Positions 14,975-24,362 of a stretch of 28,867 nucleotides of DNA are shown here, piece after piece. The stretch's first letter is position 1. Each line of letters begins with the position of its first letter. The DNA is from an uncultured Flavobacteriales bacterium (GTDB taxonomy: Bacteria > Bacteroidota > Bacteroidia > Flavobacteriales_E > Vicingaceae): assembly GCA_937925525.1 (NCBI GenBank), contig CALALS010000010.1, positions 1 to 28,867 on the forward strand, read 5' to 3'. A program made the position numbers and the translations under genes. The notes below the pieces were generated by a model. It searched no databases. It saw nothing but the letters and a program-made list of their open reading frames with translations, and had not been told where the DNA came from.

Positions 14975-14982
14975 CAAAAATA
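14975..14982 (-). promoter_or_regulatory. possible -7 element for mnmE
   Basis: Minus strand TATTTTTG fits TAnnTTTG, 38 bases ahead of the mnmE start, and overlaps the start of the divergent lipoprotein gene. No -33 TTTG is seen. Confidence 0.27.
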
Positions 14983-15968
14983 TGAAAACTACACTTACCA
15001 TTTTATCTGTTACCGCATTATTAATTTTTTCAGCTTGTACTTCTAACCTAAGAATATCTGTTTTACGACCTGCTTCAGTTGATATTCCCAAGGATGTAAA
15101 AAAGATGGTTATTTTGAATAATACCTTACTATCAAATAAAGATAAGCTTACTGTCTTGGAAGGAGTATTATCTGGAGAACAACTTTACGGAGATAAAAAT
15201 GCTTCACAAGCATGTGTTCAGTCTTTTGCAAGAACAATAAATGCTAGTAACATGTTTAAAGCTGTTCAGAGAGGAGAAAAACCTCTTTTAGGTGAAGACA
15301 GAAGTGTAAATTGGGAGTTAGTTCAAGAAATTTGTGATAAAGAGGAGTCTCAGTTATTGGTATCTCTTGATTTTTTTGATACCAATTCAGGTTTGGGTTC
15401 TACAGTTTTAACCGGAACAAACAGAGTTTCTGGTACAGCTCACTTTTCTATTTATTATCCTGCTGAAAAGTTTATTATAACCGACTATGTTGTAACTGAT
15501 ACAAGGGCAACAGGAGCGGGCTCAGGAAGTCTAAATCCTTTAGATATGGTAAATGATGCCCTAATTAAAAGTCAACTATTAAAAGATGTAGGTGATGCGG
15601 TAGGAATTAAAGCTGGAAATGAATTGGTTCCAACATGGATATGGGTAGGAAGGATGTATTACACAGGTGGAGGAAGAGACCTTAGAAATACTAAACGATT
15701 AATAGCTAACGGCAATTGGGATTTGGCTGAACAAAAACTAGATTATCTTATTATTTCGGGAAAAAGAAAACATGTTAGAAAGGCGCATTATAATATGGCA
15801 TTAGTAAAAGAAGGACAAGGAGATTTAGAAGCCGCTTTACAACATGCCGAAACAGCAGCAGTGCAATATAACGATAGAAATGCCCCCAGATATGTTACAG
15901 TACTCAGAAACAGAATGGCTCAGGAAGAAAGACTTCAATACCAACTTAAGAAAGAAGGAGAGGAGTAA
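14982..15968 (+). CDS. DUF6340-like lipoprotein with TPR-like C-terminus
   Basis: A 328-residue lipoprotein: signal peptide with lipobox ending FSAC at C19. The middle (about 40-220) resembles DUF6340, a family known mainly in Bacteroidota, with VKKMVILNNT near the start of the mature protein. The C-terminal third (about 230-325) reads as two or three TPR-like helices (NWDLAEQKLDYLI, AHYNMALVKEGQGDLEAALQHAETAA), which usually bind partners. It is probably anchored in the outer membrane, facing the periplasm or outside. It starts 45 bp from mnmE (divergent) and ends 33 bp before the DUF5686 gene. The function is unknown; the family call is from memory of the sequence style. Confidence 0.72.
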   Translation: MKTTLTILSVTALLIFSACTSNLRISVLRPASVDIPKDVKKMVILNNTLLSNKDKLTVLEGVLSGEQLYGDKNASQACVQSFARTINASNMFKAVQRGEKPLLGEDRSVNWELVQEICDKEESQLLVSLDFFDTNSGLGSTVLTGTNRVSGTAHFSIYYPAEKFIITDYVVTDTRATGAGSGSLNPLDMVNDALIKSQLLKDVGDAVGIKAGNELVPTWIWVGRMYYTGGGRDLRNTKRLIANGNWDLAEQKLDYLIISGKRKHVRKAHYNMALVKEGQGDLEAALQHAETAAVQYNDRNAPRYVTVLRNRMAQEERLQYQLKKEGEE

Positions 15969-15979
15969 TTTTATTATTG

Positions 15980-16004
15980 CATTAGCGTTACATTTGCGCT
16001 AGTG
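15980..16004 (+). other. hairpin covering the GTG start of the DUF5686 gene
   Basis: CATTAGCG (15980-15987) pairs with CGCTAGTG (15997-16004), eight pairs with one G-T, around a 9-nt loop. The GTG start at 16002-16004 lies inside the stem. It could hide the start codon, or it could be the end of the lipoprotein transcript. Confidence 0.4.
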
Positions 16005-18509
16005 TATTCTAAATTAATTCATAATATAGTATTAGTCGCAACACTTTGTGTTAGCGACTTTCTTTTTTCACAATCAGTAAGTGGTACTGTAATGGATGAA
16101 AATAATCAACCCATTGCGTTTGCTAATGTTTATGTTAAATATACAACTCAAGGAACTTATACAGATGAAGCAGGAAAGTACTTTCTTCGGTTAGAGCCGG
16201 GCTCTCATAACTTAGTGTTTTCAGTAATCGGCTATACTCAAAAGGAAATTACTGTTGTAGTACGAGATAAGTCCGAAGTAATCAAAAATATATGGCTTCA
16301 GCCAAGTTCTATTGATTTAGACGAAATGGTGGTTAGCGCCAAGCGAAAAGACCCTGCTTACGATATTATTAAAAATGTAATTGAGAATAAGGATAAATAT
16401 TTGAATCAGTTTGAAACTTGTAGGTATAATGTTTACCTGCGTGCTACAGACAGGGCAGACTTAACAGATAAAGAACTTTTGAGACTAAAAGAAAAAGAAG
16501 AAAAGCGGCTCGAAAAACAAAAGGATAATATATCTCTTCATCCTGATTCACAATCTGTAAATAATATATTAGATACTGTTCCTAAAATGAACATGGTTGA
16601 AGCCTTTATCACTGTGAACTATCAGGCGCCTAATAATATAAAAGAAATTACAACTTCATTTAAAAAGTTGGGAAGTAAATTCGGTTTATACTATACATCA
16701 ACTACTGACGGAGACTTCAATTTTTATGAAAATCTTATTACTGTTCCTAAATTGGGAGAAACGCCTTTTATTTCACCGCTCAGCCGAACGGCCTTTTTAA
16801 CCTATAAATATAGTTTGGAAGAAACCCTTAAAAAGCCGGATGGCTCATTGATTTTTAAAATTAAAGTTTGGCCATGGAAGTCAGGTAATGCATCATTCAA
16901 AGGTTATTTGTTTATTGAAGATAATACTTGGGCTATTACTCAGTTAGAACTTACCTTAGAAAAAGGAAACCTAACAATTTTTGATGAATTTACGGTCCGC
17001 CAAGAATATCAGTTATTACAAGATTCTATTAGAGTTTTAAAGAAGCAGGACTTCTATTATTACTCTAAATCCGGTAAAACTGAATTTAATGGGGCAACTC
17101 AAGTCATTTATTCCGATTATCAATTTGGTGTAGAGTTTCCGAAACGGTTTTTTAATAATGAATTAGGGGTAGTAGAAGATAATGCCGAAAAAAGAGATTC
17201 AGCCTACTGGAATAAAGAAAGACCTATTCCACTTACGGTTGAAGAACAAAAATACGTTGCTTATAAAGACAGTATATATGAACTTTTTAACTCTAAAGAG
17301 TATTTAGATTCGTTAGATAAAGAGTTTAATAGAATCACACTCGGAAAAGTGTTTTGGCATGGACAAGGCTATAGAAATCGATTTAAGAAAGAAGAATGGT
17401 GGTTCGGTTCGGTGTGGGATTATGTTGAACTTTTTCAAGTTGGCGGTTTAAGAGCCGGACCTTATGCCGTTTACTTTAAAAAGTGGGAGTCGGAGCGGTG
17501 GCTCCTACTTGACGGTGGTTCTAATTTTGGCTTTAGAAATGAAGATATTAAAGGTGATTTAAGCCTTCGGTTTAGATACGATCCTTTTAAAAGTGGTGAA
17601 ATAATACTGTTTGGCTCTCACGATTTTGAACTGATAAACCCTTATGATGCTTTTGTTAATTTAGTGCGAAGAGATAACTATATTGTCAAAACTCAATTTG
17701 GTATTGGTCATAAAATAGAACTGTTTAACGGTTTTTTCTTGACTACTACTTTAAAACAATCAGACCGACAGCCCATTACCGATTACCAATTCGGAACGTT
17801 GATGGATAATTTTATTGATAATAATGTTCCCACAGACTTTACGCCTTTTCAGAGTTTTATAGGAAATGCTACCATATCCTACACTTTTGGACAAAAGTAT
17901 ATCAGAGAACCTAAACGAAAAGTGATTTTAGGTAGTAAATTTCCAACCGTTAGCTTTATCTATGAAAAAGGATTTTTAGATGCATTTTCAAGCGATATAA
18001 ATTACGATTACATTCAATTTAATATAGAACAACAAATTAAAGTAGGAACTATGGGTTCTTCCAATTATCGTTTTTCTTCAGGCAAATTCACAAATACTAA
18101 AGACTTAAGTTTTATAGACTACAAATATCATAGGAGAGGAGACCCTTTTTTATACTCAAACCCATTATATACCTTTCAGTTAATAAAACAAACCTTTCCA
18201 TCCTTTAATTGGTTTTATGAATTTCATTATATCCATCATTTTAATGGTGCGCTTATCAATTTTATTCCATTATTAAAGAAAAGCAGAATACAAGCAGTTG
18301 CGGGTGGCGGAATACTTTATGTTACAGATAATGATTACCAGTATGGAGAATTGTTTGTTGGTTTAGAACGAGCCTTTAAAATAGCCAGAAGACGATTTAG
18401 GTTTGGAGTTTACGGAGTTGGCGCTCAGTATAGTAATGCTAAGCCTGATACAGGTATTAAGTTTTCGTTAGAAATGTTTAACAATAGAGAAAATAAGTGG
18501 AGATTCTAA
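16002..18509 (+). CDS. DUF5686 outer-membrane protein with CarboxypepD_reg domain
   Basis: An 835-residue protein. Residues 1-23 form a signal peptide ending FLFSQ. Residues about 25-110 are a carboxypeptidase-regulatory-like (CarboxypepD_reg) beta-sandwich: VSGTVMDENNQPIAFANVYV, DEAGKYFL and IWLQPSSIDLDEMVVSA. The rest is DUF5686, with many alternating aromatic strands to the final aromatic residues, indicating an outer-membrane barrel. The closing strand ends in KWRF. Members of this family are common in Bacteroidota; their substrate is unknown. I accept the GTG at 16002 because no ATG lies near and the signal peptide requires it. It follows the lipoprotein gene by 33 bp, possibly in one transcript. 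There is no plug domain or TonB box that I can see. Confidence 0.85.
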   Translation: MYSKLIHNIVLVATLCVSDFLFSQSVSGTVMDENNQPIAFANVYVKYTTQGTYTDEAGKYFLRLEPGSHNLVFSVIGYTQKEITVVVRDKSEVIKNIWLQPSSIDLDEMVVSAKRKDPAYDIIKNVIENKDKYLNQFETCRYNVYLRATDRADLTDKELLRLKEKEEKRLEKQKDNISLHPDSQSVNNILDTVPKMNMVEAFITVNYQAPNNIKEITTSFKKLGSKFGLYYTSTTDGDFNFYENLITVPKLGETPFISPLSRTAFLTYKYSLEETLKKPDGSLIFKIKVWPWKSGNASFKGYLFIEDNTWAITQLELTLEKGNLTIFDEFTVRQEYQLLQDSIRVLKKQDFYYYSKSGKTEFNGATQVIYSDYQFGVEFPKRFFNNELGVVEDNAEKRDSAYWNKERPIPLTVEEQKYVAYKDSIYELFNSKEYLDSLDKEFNRITLGKVFWHGQGYRNRFKKEEWWFGSVWDYVELFQVGGLRAGPYAVYFKKWESERWLLLDGGSNFGFRNEDIKGDLSLRFRYDPFKSGEIILFGSHDFELINPYDAFVNLVRRDNYIVKTQFGIGHKIELFNGFFLTTTLKQSDRQPITDYQFGTLMDNFIDNNVPTDFTPFQSFIGNATISYTFGQKYIREPKRKVILGSKFPTVSFIYEKGFLDAFSSDINYDYIQFNIEQQIKVGTMGSSNYRFSSGKFTNTKDLSFIDYKYHRRGDPFLYSNPLYTFQLIKQTFPSFNWFYEFHYIHHFNGALINFIPLLKKSRIQAVAGGGILYVTDNDYQYGELFVGLERAFKIARRRFRFGVYGVGAQYSNAKPDTGIKFSLEMFNNRENKWRF

Positions 18510-18545
18510 ATTGTATTAAGCAATTTGTTCTGTCGAAAAAAATCC

Positions 18546-18576
18546 TTTGCTAAACTCTCAATAAATTTTACTTTTG
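18546..18576 (+). promoter_or_regulatory. Bacteroidota-type promoter for sucD-fabG
   Basis: TTTG at 18546-18549, a 19-nt spacer, then TACTTTTG at 18569-18576, matching the known Bacteroidota consensus (-33 TTTG and -7 TAnnTTTG). It is 37 bp before the sucD start and is the best promoter in the window. Confidence 0.75.
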
Positions 18577-18613
18577 GAGACAAGAATAGTTAAATCCATT
18601 TTATACAAGGAAT

Positions 18614-19492
18614 ATGAGCGTATTAGTAAACAAAGATTCAAAGATTATCGTTCAAGGTTTTACCGGTGGTGAAGGTACATTTCATGCCGGTCAAATGATT
18701 GAATATGGAACCAATGTGGTTGGTGGGGTTACACCCGGAAAAGGTGGACAAAAGCATTTAGATAAACCGGTGTTTGATACTGTTGAACAAGCCGTTCAAT
18801 CTACAGGTGCTGATGTTTCTATCATATTTGTTCCGCCTGCTTTTGCAGCAGATGCAGTTATGGAAGCGGCAGCAGCTGGAATTAAAGTAATAGTTTGTAT
18901 TACAGAAGGTATTCCTACCAAAGATATGATTACTGTTAAAGAATATTTAAAAGACAAAGAATGCAGACTAGTCGGACCTAACTGTCCCGGAGTAATTACT
19001 CCTGAGGAAGCAAAAGTTGGCATTATGCCTGGTTTTGTATTCAAAAAAGGGAAAATAGGAATTGTGTCAAAATCAGGAACCTTGACTTATGAAGCTGCTG
19101 ACCAAGTGGTAAAAGCGGGATTAGGAATTTCTACTGCAATTGGTATTGGTGGCGACCCAATTATTGGTACAACTACCAAAGAAGCTGTTGAAATGTTTAT
19201 GAACGACCCTGAGACAGACGGAATTGTAATGATAGGAGAGATTGGCGGAAGCATGGAGGCAGATGCCGCTAAGTGGATTAAAGAAAACGGAACCAAGCCT
19301 GTTGTTGGGTTTATAGCAGGACAAACAGCGCCTCCGGGAAGAAGAATGGGACATGCTGGGGCCATTGTTGGTGGAGCAGATGATACTGCTGCCGCCAAAA
19401 TGAAAATTATGGAAGAATGCGGAATTAAAGTAGTTAGTTCACCTGCTCAAATTGGTGCTGCAATAGCAGAGCTAATGAGTGTTAAAGCATAA
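18614..19492 (+). CDS. sucD: succinate-CoA ligase subunit alpha
   Basis: A 292-residue subunit of the TCA-cycle enzyme that interconverts succinyl-CoA and succinate with nucleotide formation. The CoA-binding fold starts at VQGFTGGEGTFHAGQ (13-27). The active-site His is H247 in GRRMGHAGAIV (242-252), and GPNCPG (121-126) is a family motif. Length is normal. The beta subunit (sucC) is not in this window and must lie elsewhere. It has its own promoter at 18546-18576 and is followed, 2 bp later, by fabG, so the two are co-transcribed; the pairing gives no obvious shared pathway. Confidence 0.96.
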   Translation: MSVLVNKDSKIIVQGFTGGEGTFHAGQMIEYGTNVVGGVTPGKGGQKHLDKPVFDTVEQAVQSTGADVSIIFVPPAFAADAVMEAAAAGIKVIVCITEGIPTKDMITVKEYLKDKECRLVGPNCPGVITPEEAKVGIMPGFVFKKGKIGIVSKSGTLTYEAADQVVKAGLGISTAIGIGGDPIIGTTTKEAVEMFMNDPETDGIVMIGEIGGSMEADAAKWIKENGTKPVVGFIAGQTAPPGRRMGHAGAIVGGADDTAAAKMKIMEECGIKVVSSPAQIGAAIAELMSVKA

Positions 19493-19494
19493 TT

Positions 19495-20241
19495 ATGAGA
19501 TTATTAGAAGGAAAAGTTGCTTTAATTACAGGCGCATCAAGAGGTATTGGTAAGGGCATTGCTGAGGTTTTTGCAAAAAATGGTTGCAATGTCGCTTTTA
19601 CTTATGTTTCATCTGAAGCTAAAGCCAAAGAGGTTGAAGCAGAGTTAATGAGTCATGGTATTAAAGCAAAAGCTTACCAATCAGATGCGGGAAATTATGC
19701 TCAGGCAGAACAATTGATAGCTGATGTGGTAAAAGATTTTACCAGAATAGATGCGTTAATTAACAATGCAGGAATTACTAGAGATGGACTCTTAATGCGA
19801 ATGTCTGAAGAAAATTGGGATGCAGTTATTGAAACCAATTTGAAGTCTGTTTTTAATATGACTAAAGCCTCTGTAAAAACCTTCTTGTCGCAGCGTTCAG
19901 GCTCCATTATCAATATGAGTAGTGTAGTAGGTGTGCAAGGAAATGCCGGGCAATCTAATTATGCTGCTTCTAAAGCAGGTATTATTGGTTTTTCTAAATC
20001 TATAGCACAAGAAATAGGTTCTCGTAACGTTAGATGCAATGTTATCGCTCCCGGATTTATAGCTACTGAAATGACAGCTGCTGTTGACCCTAAAGCTGTT
20101 GAACAATGGCTAAAGGATATTCCGATGGGTAGAGCAGGTTCTGTAGAAGATGTGGCTAATGCTTGTTTGTTTTTAGCATCAGACTTATCCAGCTACGTTT
20201 CCGGTCAGGTGTTGCCTGTTTGTGGTGCAATGATGACGTAA
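19495..20241 (+). CDS. fabG: 3-oxoacyl-ACP reductase (SDR family)
   Basis: A 248-residue classical short-chain dehydrogenase, the NADPH-dependent ketoreductase of type II fatty-acid synthesis. Cofactor loop TGASRGIG (12-19), NNAG (90-93), catalytic S143, Y156 and K160 in the family order, and the substrate region NVIAPGFIATEMT. Length and the C-terminus (VSGQVLPVCGAMMT) fit FabG, although the usual end is DGGM; here it is CGAM, a small difference. It sits 2 bp after sucD. A paralogue used elsewhere cannot be excluded, but FabG is the best call. Confidence 0.9.
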   Translation: MRLLEGKVALITGASRGIGKGIAEVFAKNGCNVAFTYVSSEAKAKEVEAELMSHGIKAKAYQSDAGNYAQAEQLIADVVKDFTRIDALINNAGITRDGLLMRMSEENWDAVIETNLKSVFNMTKASVKTFLSQRSGSIINMSSVVGVQGNAGQSNYAASKAGIIGFSKSIAQEIGSRNVRCNVIAPGFIATEMTAAVDPKAVEQWLKDIPMGRAGSVEDVANACLFLASDLSSYVSGQVLPVCGAMMT

Positions 20242-20321
20242 AGAAGTTTTGGATTTTGAATGAGAGGTTTGAATAAAAAGAACTTCTTGCTTTTATTCAA
20301 CGTTCATAACTTAAAACTTCT
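20242..20321 (+). repeat. nested inverted repeats after fabG
   Basis: An inner pair TTGAATAAAA (20269-20278) and TTTTATTCAA (20291-20300) is perfect over 10 bp with a 12-nt loop. An outer pair AGAAGTTTT (20242-20250) and AAAACTTCT (20313-20321) encloses it. This fills the gap to the next gene. It could terminate sucD-fabG transcription, but there is no U-run after the inner stem. Confidence 0.5.
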
Positions 20322-20333
20322 AATTTCAAGTAT

Positions 20334-22424
20334 ATGTTATGTTTTAAGATAATCACTGAACTTCCTACTTGGTACATTTTGTTTTGTGTGCTGTTGGGAG
20401 CAGGTTTGTCTTATATTCTTTACCGAAAAGAATCCTGGCTCAATGAAAGCCCAAAATGGGTGAAATGGACGCTTACCGCCTTTCGATTTATTGTAATATC
20501 ATTCATTTGCTTTTTGTTGCTTTCTCCACTTATAAAAACTTTAGTTAGAACGGTAGAAAAACCTATTATTGTTTTGGCGTTAGACGAGTCTGAGTCGTTG
20601 AGGTTTGTGCATGATTCTACTTTTTTAAACCAAACTTTAAAAAAGCAATTTGAAGATTTAGCTGATGAGCTTTCCGAAACCTATGAAGTGGTTCAGTATT
20701 CATTTGGGGAAAAACTTTCTAGCCAAATGGATTTTCAGTTCAGGCAAAAAATTACCGATTATTCTATTCTGTTTGATGAAATACAAAACCGATATGTCAA
20801 CAGAAACATCGGTGCTATTATTTTAGCGACTGACGGTATCTATAATAAAGGCAGTAATCCTGTTTATTCCATTAAAGAAAATATGCCCATTTATACTGTG
20901 GCTTTGGGCGATACTACTCAAAAAAGAGATTTGATTCTTCAACAAGTTTCTAATAATAAAATCACCTATTTAGGAAATAAATTTCCGGTTAGAATTGGTG
21001 TAAAGGCTCATGGTGTGAGTAATGAGTCATCAAACGTTATTATAAAACGAAACGACAAAGAATTGTTTAGACAAGCGGTTCAGTTTTCCCCTAATAAAAG
21101 TTATTATGAAATAGATGCCATTATTGAGGCAAAAGAAGTGGGACTTCAGACGCTAAAAGTATATGTAGAGCCTATTAAGGGCGAATTAACCGAAAAAAAT
21201 AACTACCAAATTGCGTCTATAGATGTGTTGGATGGGAGGCAAAAAATATTGTTGTTGGCTAATTCTCCTCATCCTGACATAGCAGCCCTAAAAAGAGCGA
21301 TTGAAACCAATGAAAACTATGAGGTAATTTCAAAATTGGCTGCTGATTTTAACGAAAAGTTAAATGATTATAATTTGGTGATTTTACACCAATTACCTTC
21401 TATGAGCAATTCAATCACAACTACTTTACAACAAATTGAACAGCTGAAAATACCTGTGCTATATGTATTGGGAAATCAATCGGATGTGCGTAAGTTTTCT
21501 CAGGTGAATAAATTTTTAAATATTAACGGAAGTCAAAGCAGAACCAATGATGCAATAGCTTCATTTAATAAAGATTTTCCTTTGTTTTCTATTTCAGAAG
21601 AATATGTATCCGTATTTAAAAAGTTTCCTCCCTTGCAAACTCCTTTCGGAAATTATAACTCAACCGTTACCGAATATCCTTTGTTTAAACAGCAAATAGG
21701 AATTGTGAGTACAAAACTTCCCTTGATTTCGTTTTATGTAGAAGGAGAAACCAAAGCGGGAGTGATTGCCGGTGATGGCATTTGGAGATGGTCGTTAGAG
21801 AATTATCGCCAAAAGCAAAATCATTTAGCCTTTAACGAAATAATTGGAAAAACAGTTCAGTATCTTTCTGTAAAAGCAGATAAATCAAGGTTTAAGGTGG
21901 AGGTAGATAATCAGTTTTTTGAAAACGACATCATTCAGTTTGAAGCAGAATTATATAACGAAAGCTATGAGCTGACCAATGAGCCTGAAGTAAAACTGGT
22001 AATTAAAAATAAAGATGGAAAAGCGTTTAACTACAGCTTTGGAAAAACCAGTAATGCTTATGTGCTAAACATTGGAACCTTGCCTGTGGGAGAATACACT
22101 TATTTTGCTAAAACCAGTTTCTCGGGTAAAGATTATACTGATAAAGGAGAATTTATTGTAAAAGAAATTCAATTGGAAGAAATAAACTTACAGGCCAACC
22201 ATACCTTACTGCAAAACCTTGCGGAGAAAACCAATGGTGGTGTGGTTTACCCCAAAGACATCAATACATTAGGAGCAAGTATTAGTGAGAACAATGAAAT
22301 TACCAGTATTTCTTTTTCAGAAGAAAAGCTGTTTGATCTTATTAACCTAAAATGGATTTTCTTTTTGTTGCTAATTGCTCTTTCTGCTGAGTGGTTGCTA
22401 AGAAAGAGGTATGGGAGTTATTAG
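20334..22424 (+). CDS. membrane protein with VWA-like domain
   Basis: A 696-residue protein with two N-terminal membrane helices (about 12-30 and 46-68) and one at the C-terminus (about 672-690). Between them is a large domain that begins like a von Willebrand A fold: IIVLALDESESLR with D84, S86 and S88 in the DxSxS metal-site pattern, and later ILATDGIY. The middle also looks like a glutamine-amidotransferase-type fold (ILLLANSPHPDIAALKRAIE). Similar conserved membrane proteins occur in many Bacteroidota, often near MoxR/BatA-type genes, but those are not here. Function unknown. It starts 92 bp after fabG. Its stop directly abuts the stop of the convergent TonB-domain gene (0-bp gap). Confidence 0.75.
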   Translation: MLCFKIITELPTWYILFCVLLGAGLSYILYRKESWLNESPKWVKWTLTAFRFIVISFICFLLLSPLIKTLVRTVEKPIIVLALDESESLRFVHDSTFLNQTLKKQFEDLADELSETYEVVQYSFGEKLSSQMDFQFRQKITDYSILFDEIQNRYVNRNIGAIILATDGIYNKGSNPVYSIKENMPIYTVALGDTTQKRDLILQQVSNNKITYLGNKFPVRIGVKAHGVSNESSNVIIKRNDKELFRQAVQFSPNKSYYEIDAIIEAKEVGLQTLKVYVEPIKGELTEKNNYQIASIDVLDGRQKILLLANSPHPDIAALKRAIETNENYEVISKLAADFNEKLNDYNLVILHQLPSMSNSITTTLQQIEQLKIPVLYVLGNQSDVRKFSQVNKFLNINGSQSRTNDAIASFNKDFPLFSISEEYVSVFKKFPPLQTPFGNYNSTVTEYPLFKQQIGIVSTKLPLISFYVEGETKAGVIAGDGIWRWSLENYRQKQNHLAFNEIIGKTVQYLSVKADKSRFKVEVDNQFFENDIIQFEAELYNESYELTNEPEVKLVIKNKDGKAFNYSFGKTSNAYVLNIGTLPVGEYTYFAKTSFSGKDYTDKGEFIVKEIQLEEINLQANHTLLQNLAEKTNGGVVYPKDINTLGASISENNEITSISFSEEKLFDLINLKWIFFLLLIALSAEWLLRKRYGSY

Positions 22425-23606
22425 TTAACGTAAACTAAACCTTATTGGCAACACTAATTCAAATTTTATTGGTATTCCTCTATAAATTGCAGGCTTCCAT
22501 GTTGGCATTTGTTTTAACAACCTCAACACTTCTTCACTTAACATTTCATCGGGACTCTCAATAATATCTATATCTGAAATTGAACCATCCGTTTCAACAA
22601 TAAAACTAACGTAAACAGTTCCTTGAATACCTTTTTCTTTCATTAAAGGAGGATATCTAATATTTTTTGCTAGAAAATTATAAAACTCATTTTTTTCAGT
22701 TCCCATTTTAGGAAAAGTATCAACGTGAGAGTATATCCTTTCATTATTTTCATCAGTATAAGCAAGTTTAATGGAGTCCTTATTATTTCTGTACATTATA
22801 AATTTATAATCACTGAATTTTGATTTACGATAATACATTGAATAACTATGTTCATCTTTTTTACAAATCATAGAGTCCTGGTTGAAATATAATGTGTCTG
22901 ATTTATAGCACTTTTCTTGAAGCAACTTTACTGCCTCTTCGTCTCCAAGACCTGACGCAGATTTCAAGTCTTCACAAAATCCAATAAAATTCTCTTGATT
23001 TATCCTTGCAATTGCTCTATTATAATAGGAATCTCTAATGGGATTCAAATTGATTGAAAGCGTTAGATATCGTTCGGCCAATTTGTAATTTTTCATTTTA
23101 ATAAACTCAGCTCCTTGCTTGGATAGGCCTATTGATCTTGATATTGAGTAAGAATTATCAAACTCAAAAAAGCCTGAGTTAGAATCGAAATATATTTTAT
23201 AGCTTATTTTTAAAGGTCTTTCAAATTCAGCAACTTTACTGAATTTTATTTGTGAAGGAAATTCAAAATTAAATACATTCTTTTCCATTTCTTTCTCTTC
23301 ATTTTTTGGGATTTTAGTATTAACAATAAATTGCACTGTATCATAACCTTCCTTATGGAAGGAAATTAGATATTCATTTTGTAAATACAATTCTAAAGTA
23401 TGAACCTTGCTTGGATTAGATGGTAACGCTTTTAATAACTGACTACTTAAATATATGTCAGTTTTTACTCCTAATAATGGTTTTAAATCATAATCAGATG
23501 TTATTGTAGTTAGAGTTAAAGTAACTTTTGAAATATTTTCTTCCGCATTTTGAGAAAAGGAAGTAGTGTTAATTATTAATGCAACTAAAAAAAATAATTT
23601 TTTCAT
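22425..23606 (-). CDS. secreted TonB-C-terminal-domain protein with TPR-like middle
   Basis: I start this at the ATG at 23606 because MKKLFFLVALIINTTSFSQ is a clear signal peptide; an earlier in-frame ATG at 23642 would place 12 extra residues before it and lie inside the upstream gene. The 393-residue protein has a TPR-like region (AEFIKMKNYKLAERYLTLSI, then YYNRAIARI). The last 90 residues form a TonB C-terminal domain: NIRYPPLMKEKGIQGTVYVS and WKPAIYRGIPIKF. Such proteins in Bacteroidota are periplasmic and often not true TonB energy transducers, since a membrane anchor and proline linker are missing. It is the last of three leftward genes (glycosyltransferase, methyltransferase, this one), 22 bp after the methyltransferase. 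Confidence 0.85.
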   Translation of the reverse strand: MKKLFFLVALIINTTSFSQNAEENISKVTLTLTTITSDYDLKPLLGVKTDIYLSSQLLKALPSNPSKVHTLELYLQNEYLISFHKEGYDTVQFIVNTKIPKNEEKEMEKNVFNFEFPSQIKFSKVAEFERPLKISYKIYFDSNSGFFEFDNSYSISRSIGLSKQGAEFIKMKNYKLAERYLTLSINLNPIRDSYYNRAIARINQENFIGFCEDLKSASGLGDEEAVKLLQEKCYKSDTLYFNQDSMICKKDEHSYSMYYRKSKFSDYKFIMYRNNKDSIKLAYTDENNERIYSHVDTFPKMGTEKNEFYNFLAKNIRYPPLMKEKGIQGTVYVSFIVETDGSISDIDIIESPDEMLSEEVLRLLKQMPTWKPAIYRGIPIKFELVLPIRFSLR

Positions 23607-23628
23607 TTTATTAATTGGGTCTAAACTT

Positions 23629-24360
23629 TTACTTCTCCGCATAAATAATTACAGAGCCGGCAATTTCTTTCATTACAGGTATTTTTTCTACGCCTTTTCC
23701 AATACCGTTAATAAACCCAATCAAAGGTTTTGGAGTGTAAGGATTCAAGAAATCGTAAGGAAATATTTTAATGTTTTTAAATCCGTGCTGTTTTAGTTTC
23801 TTTTTAAAACTCCATCTTACTATGGCTGTTTCATCAGGAGAATCGCCTAGCCAACGCTTGATAAACGGAACATTTTTTTGCACTAAAATTTGTGGGTTAA
23901 TCATGTTGGGCTCTGCAAAAATCATTCTTCCTCCGGGCTTTAACACTCGGTGTATTTCATTCAATGATTTTTCCATATCCAAATGATGAAGAATTGAACT
24001 ACCAAACACTCCGTCAAATTCTTCATTGCCAAAACTTAGGTTCATGGCATCTTCTATCTGAAAAGTAACTTCAGGCAATTTCTTTCTGCCTTGTACCAGC
24101 AATTCTTCAGAAATATCAGAGGCAATAATATTTGCTTTGGTTTGTTGGTACACTTTTTCTGTAAACAAACCTGTACCGCAACCAATCTCCAGCACTTTAG
24201 AGTTGCTGTCAAATTTTCCTAAATCAATAAAGTATTGTGCTCTTCTATTGGCTCTCACCTGCCCGGCAGGACTTCCCCAGCCCCAAACATCTTCAGCGTT
24301 TTCACTAATCTTTTTTCCGTGCTCTATTTCGTGCTTAAGTCGTTCTTGTTCGTCAACCAT
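23629..24360 (-). CDS. class I SAM-dependent methyltransferase
   Basis: A 243-residue soluble protein with the class I Rossmann methyltransferase motifs: VLEIGCGTG (57-65) for SAM, the acidic residue D82 in ASDIS, FDGVFGSSILHHL (about 113-125) and GGRMIFAEPN. The Methyltransf_11/UbiE-like order is kept. Its N-terminus, with GWGSPAGQVRANRR, is typical of methyltransferases linked to glycan or lipid genes. It begins 2 bp after the end of the glycosyltransferase-39 gene, so it may modify a sugar, lipid or quinone intermediate. The substrate is not visible. Confidence 0.87.
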   Translation of the reverse strand: MVDEQERLKHEIEHGKKISENAEDVWGWGSPAGQVRANRRAQYFIDLGKFDSNSKVLEIGCGTGLFTEKVYQQTKANIIASDISEELLVQGRKKLPEVTFQIEDAMNLSFGNEEFDGVFGSSILHHLDMEKSLNEIHRVLKPGGRMIFAEPNMINPQILVQKNVPFIKRWLGDSPDETAIVRWSFKKKLKQHGFKNIKIFPYDFLNPYTPKPLIGFINGIGKGVEKIPVMKEIAGSVIIYAEK

Positions 24361-24362
24361 GC

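Noticed and set aside
18796..19398. Reverse-strand open frames over sucD
   Set aside because: They are antisense shadows of a well-conserved gene.
23607..23642. Upstream ATG for the TonB-domain gene
   Set aside because: It would put 12 residues in front of a clear signal peptide and overlap the methyltransferase gene.
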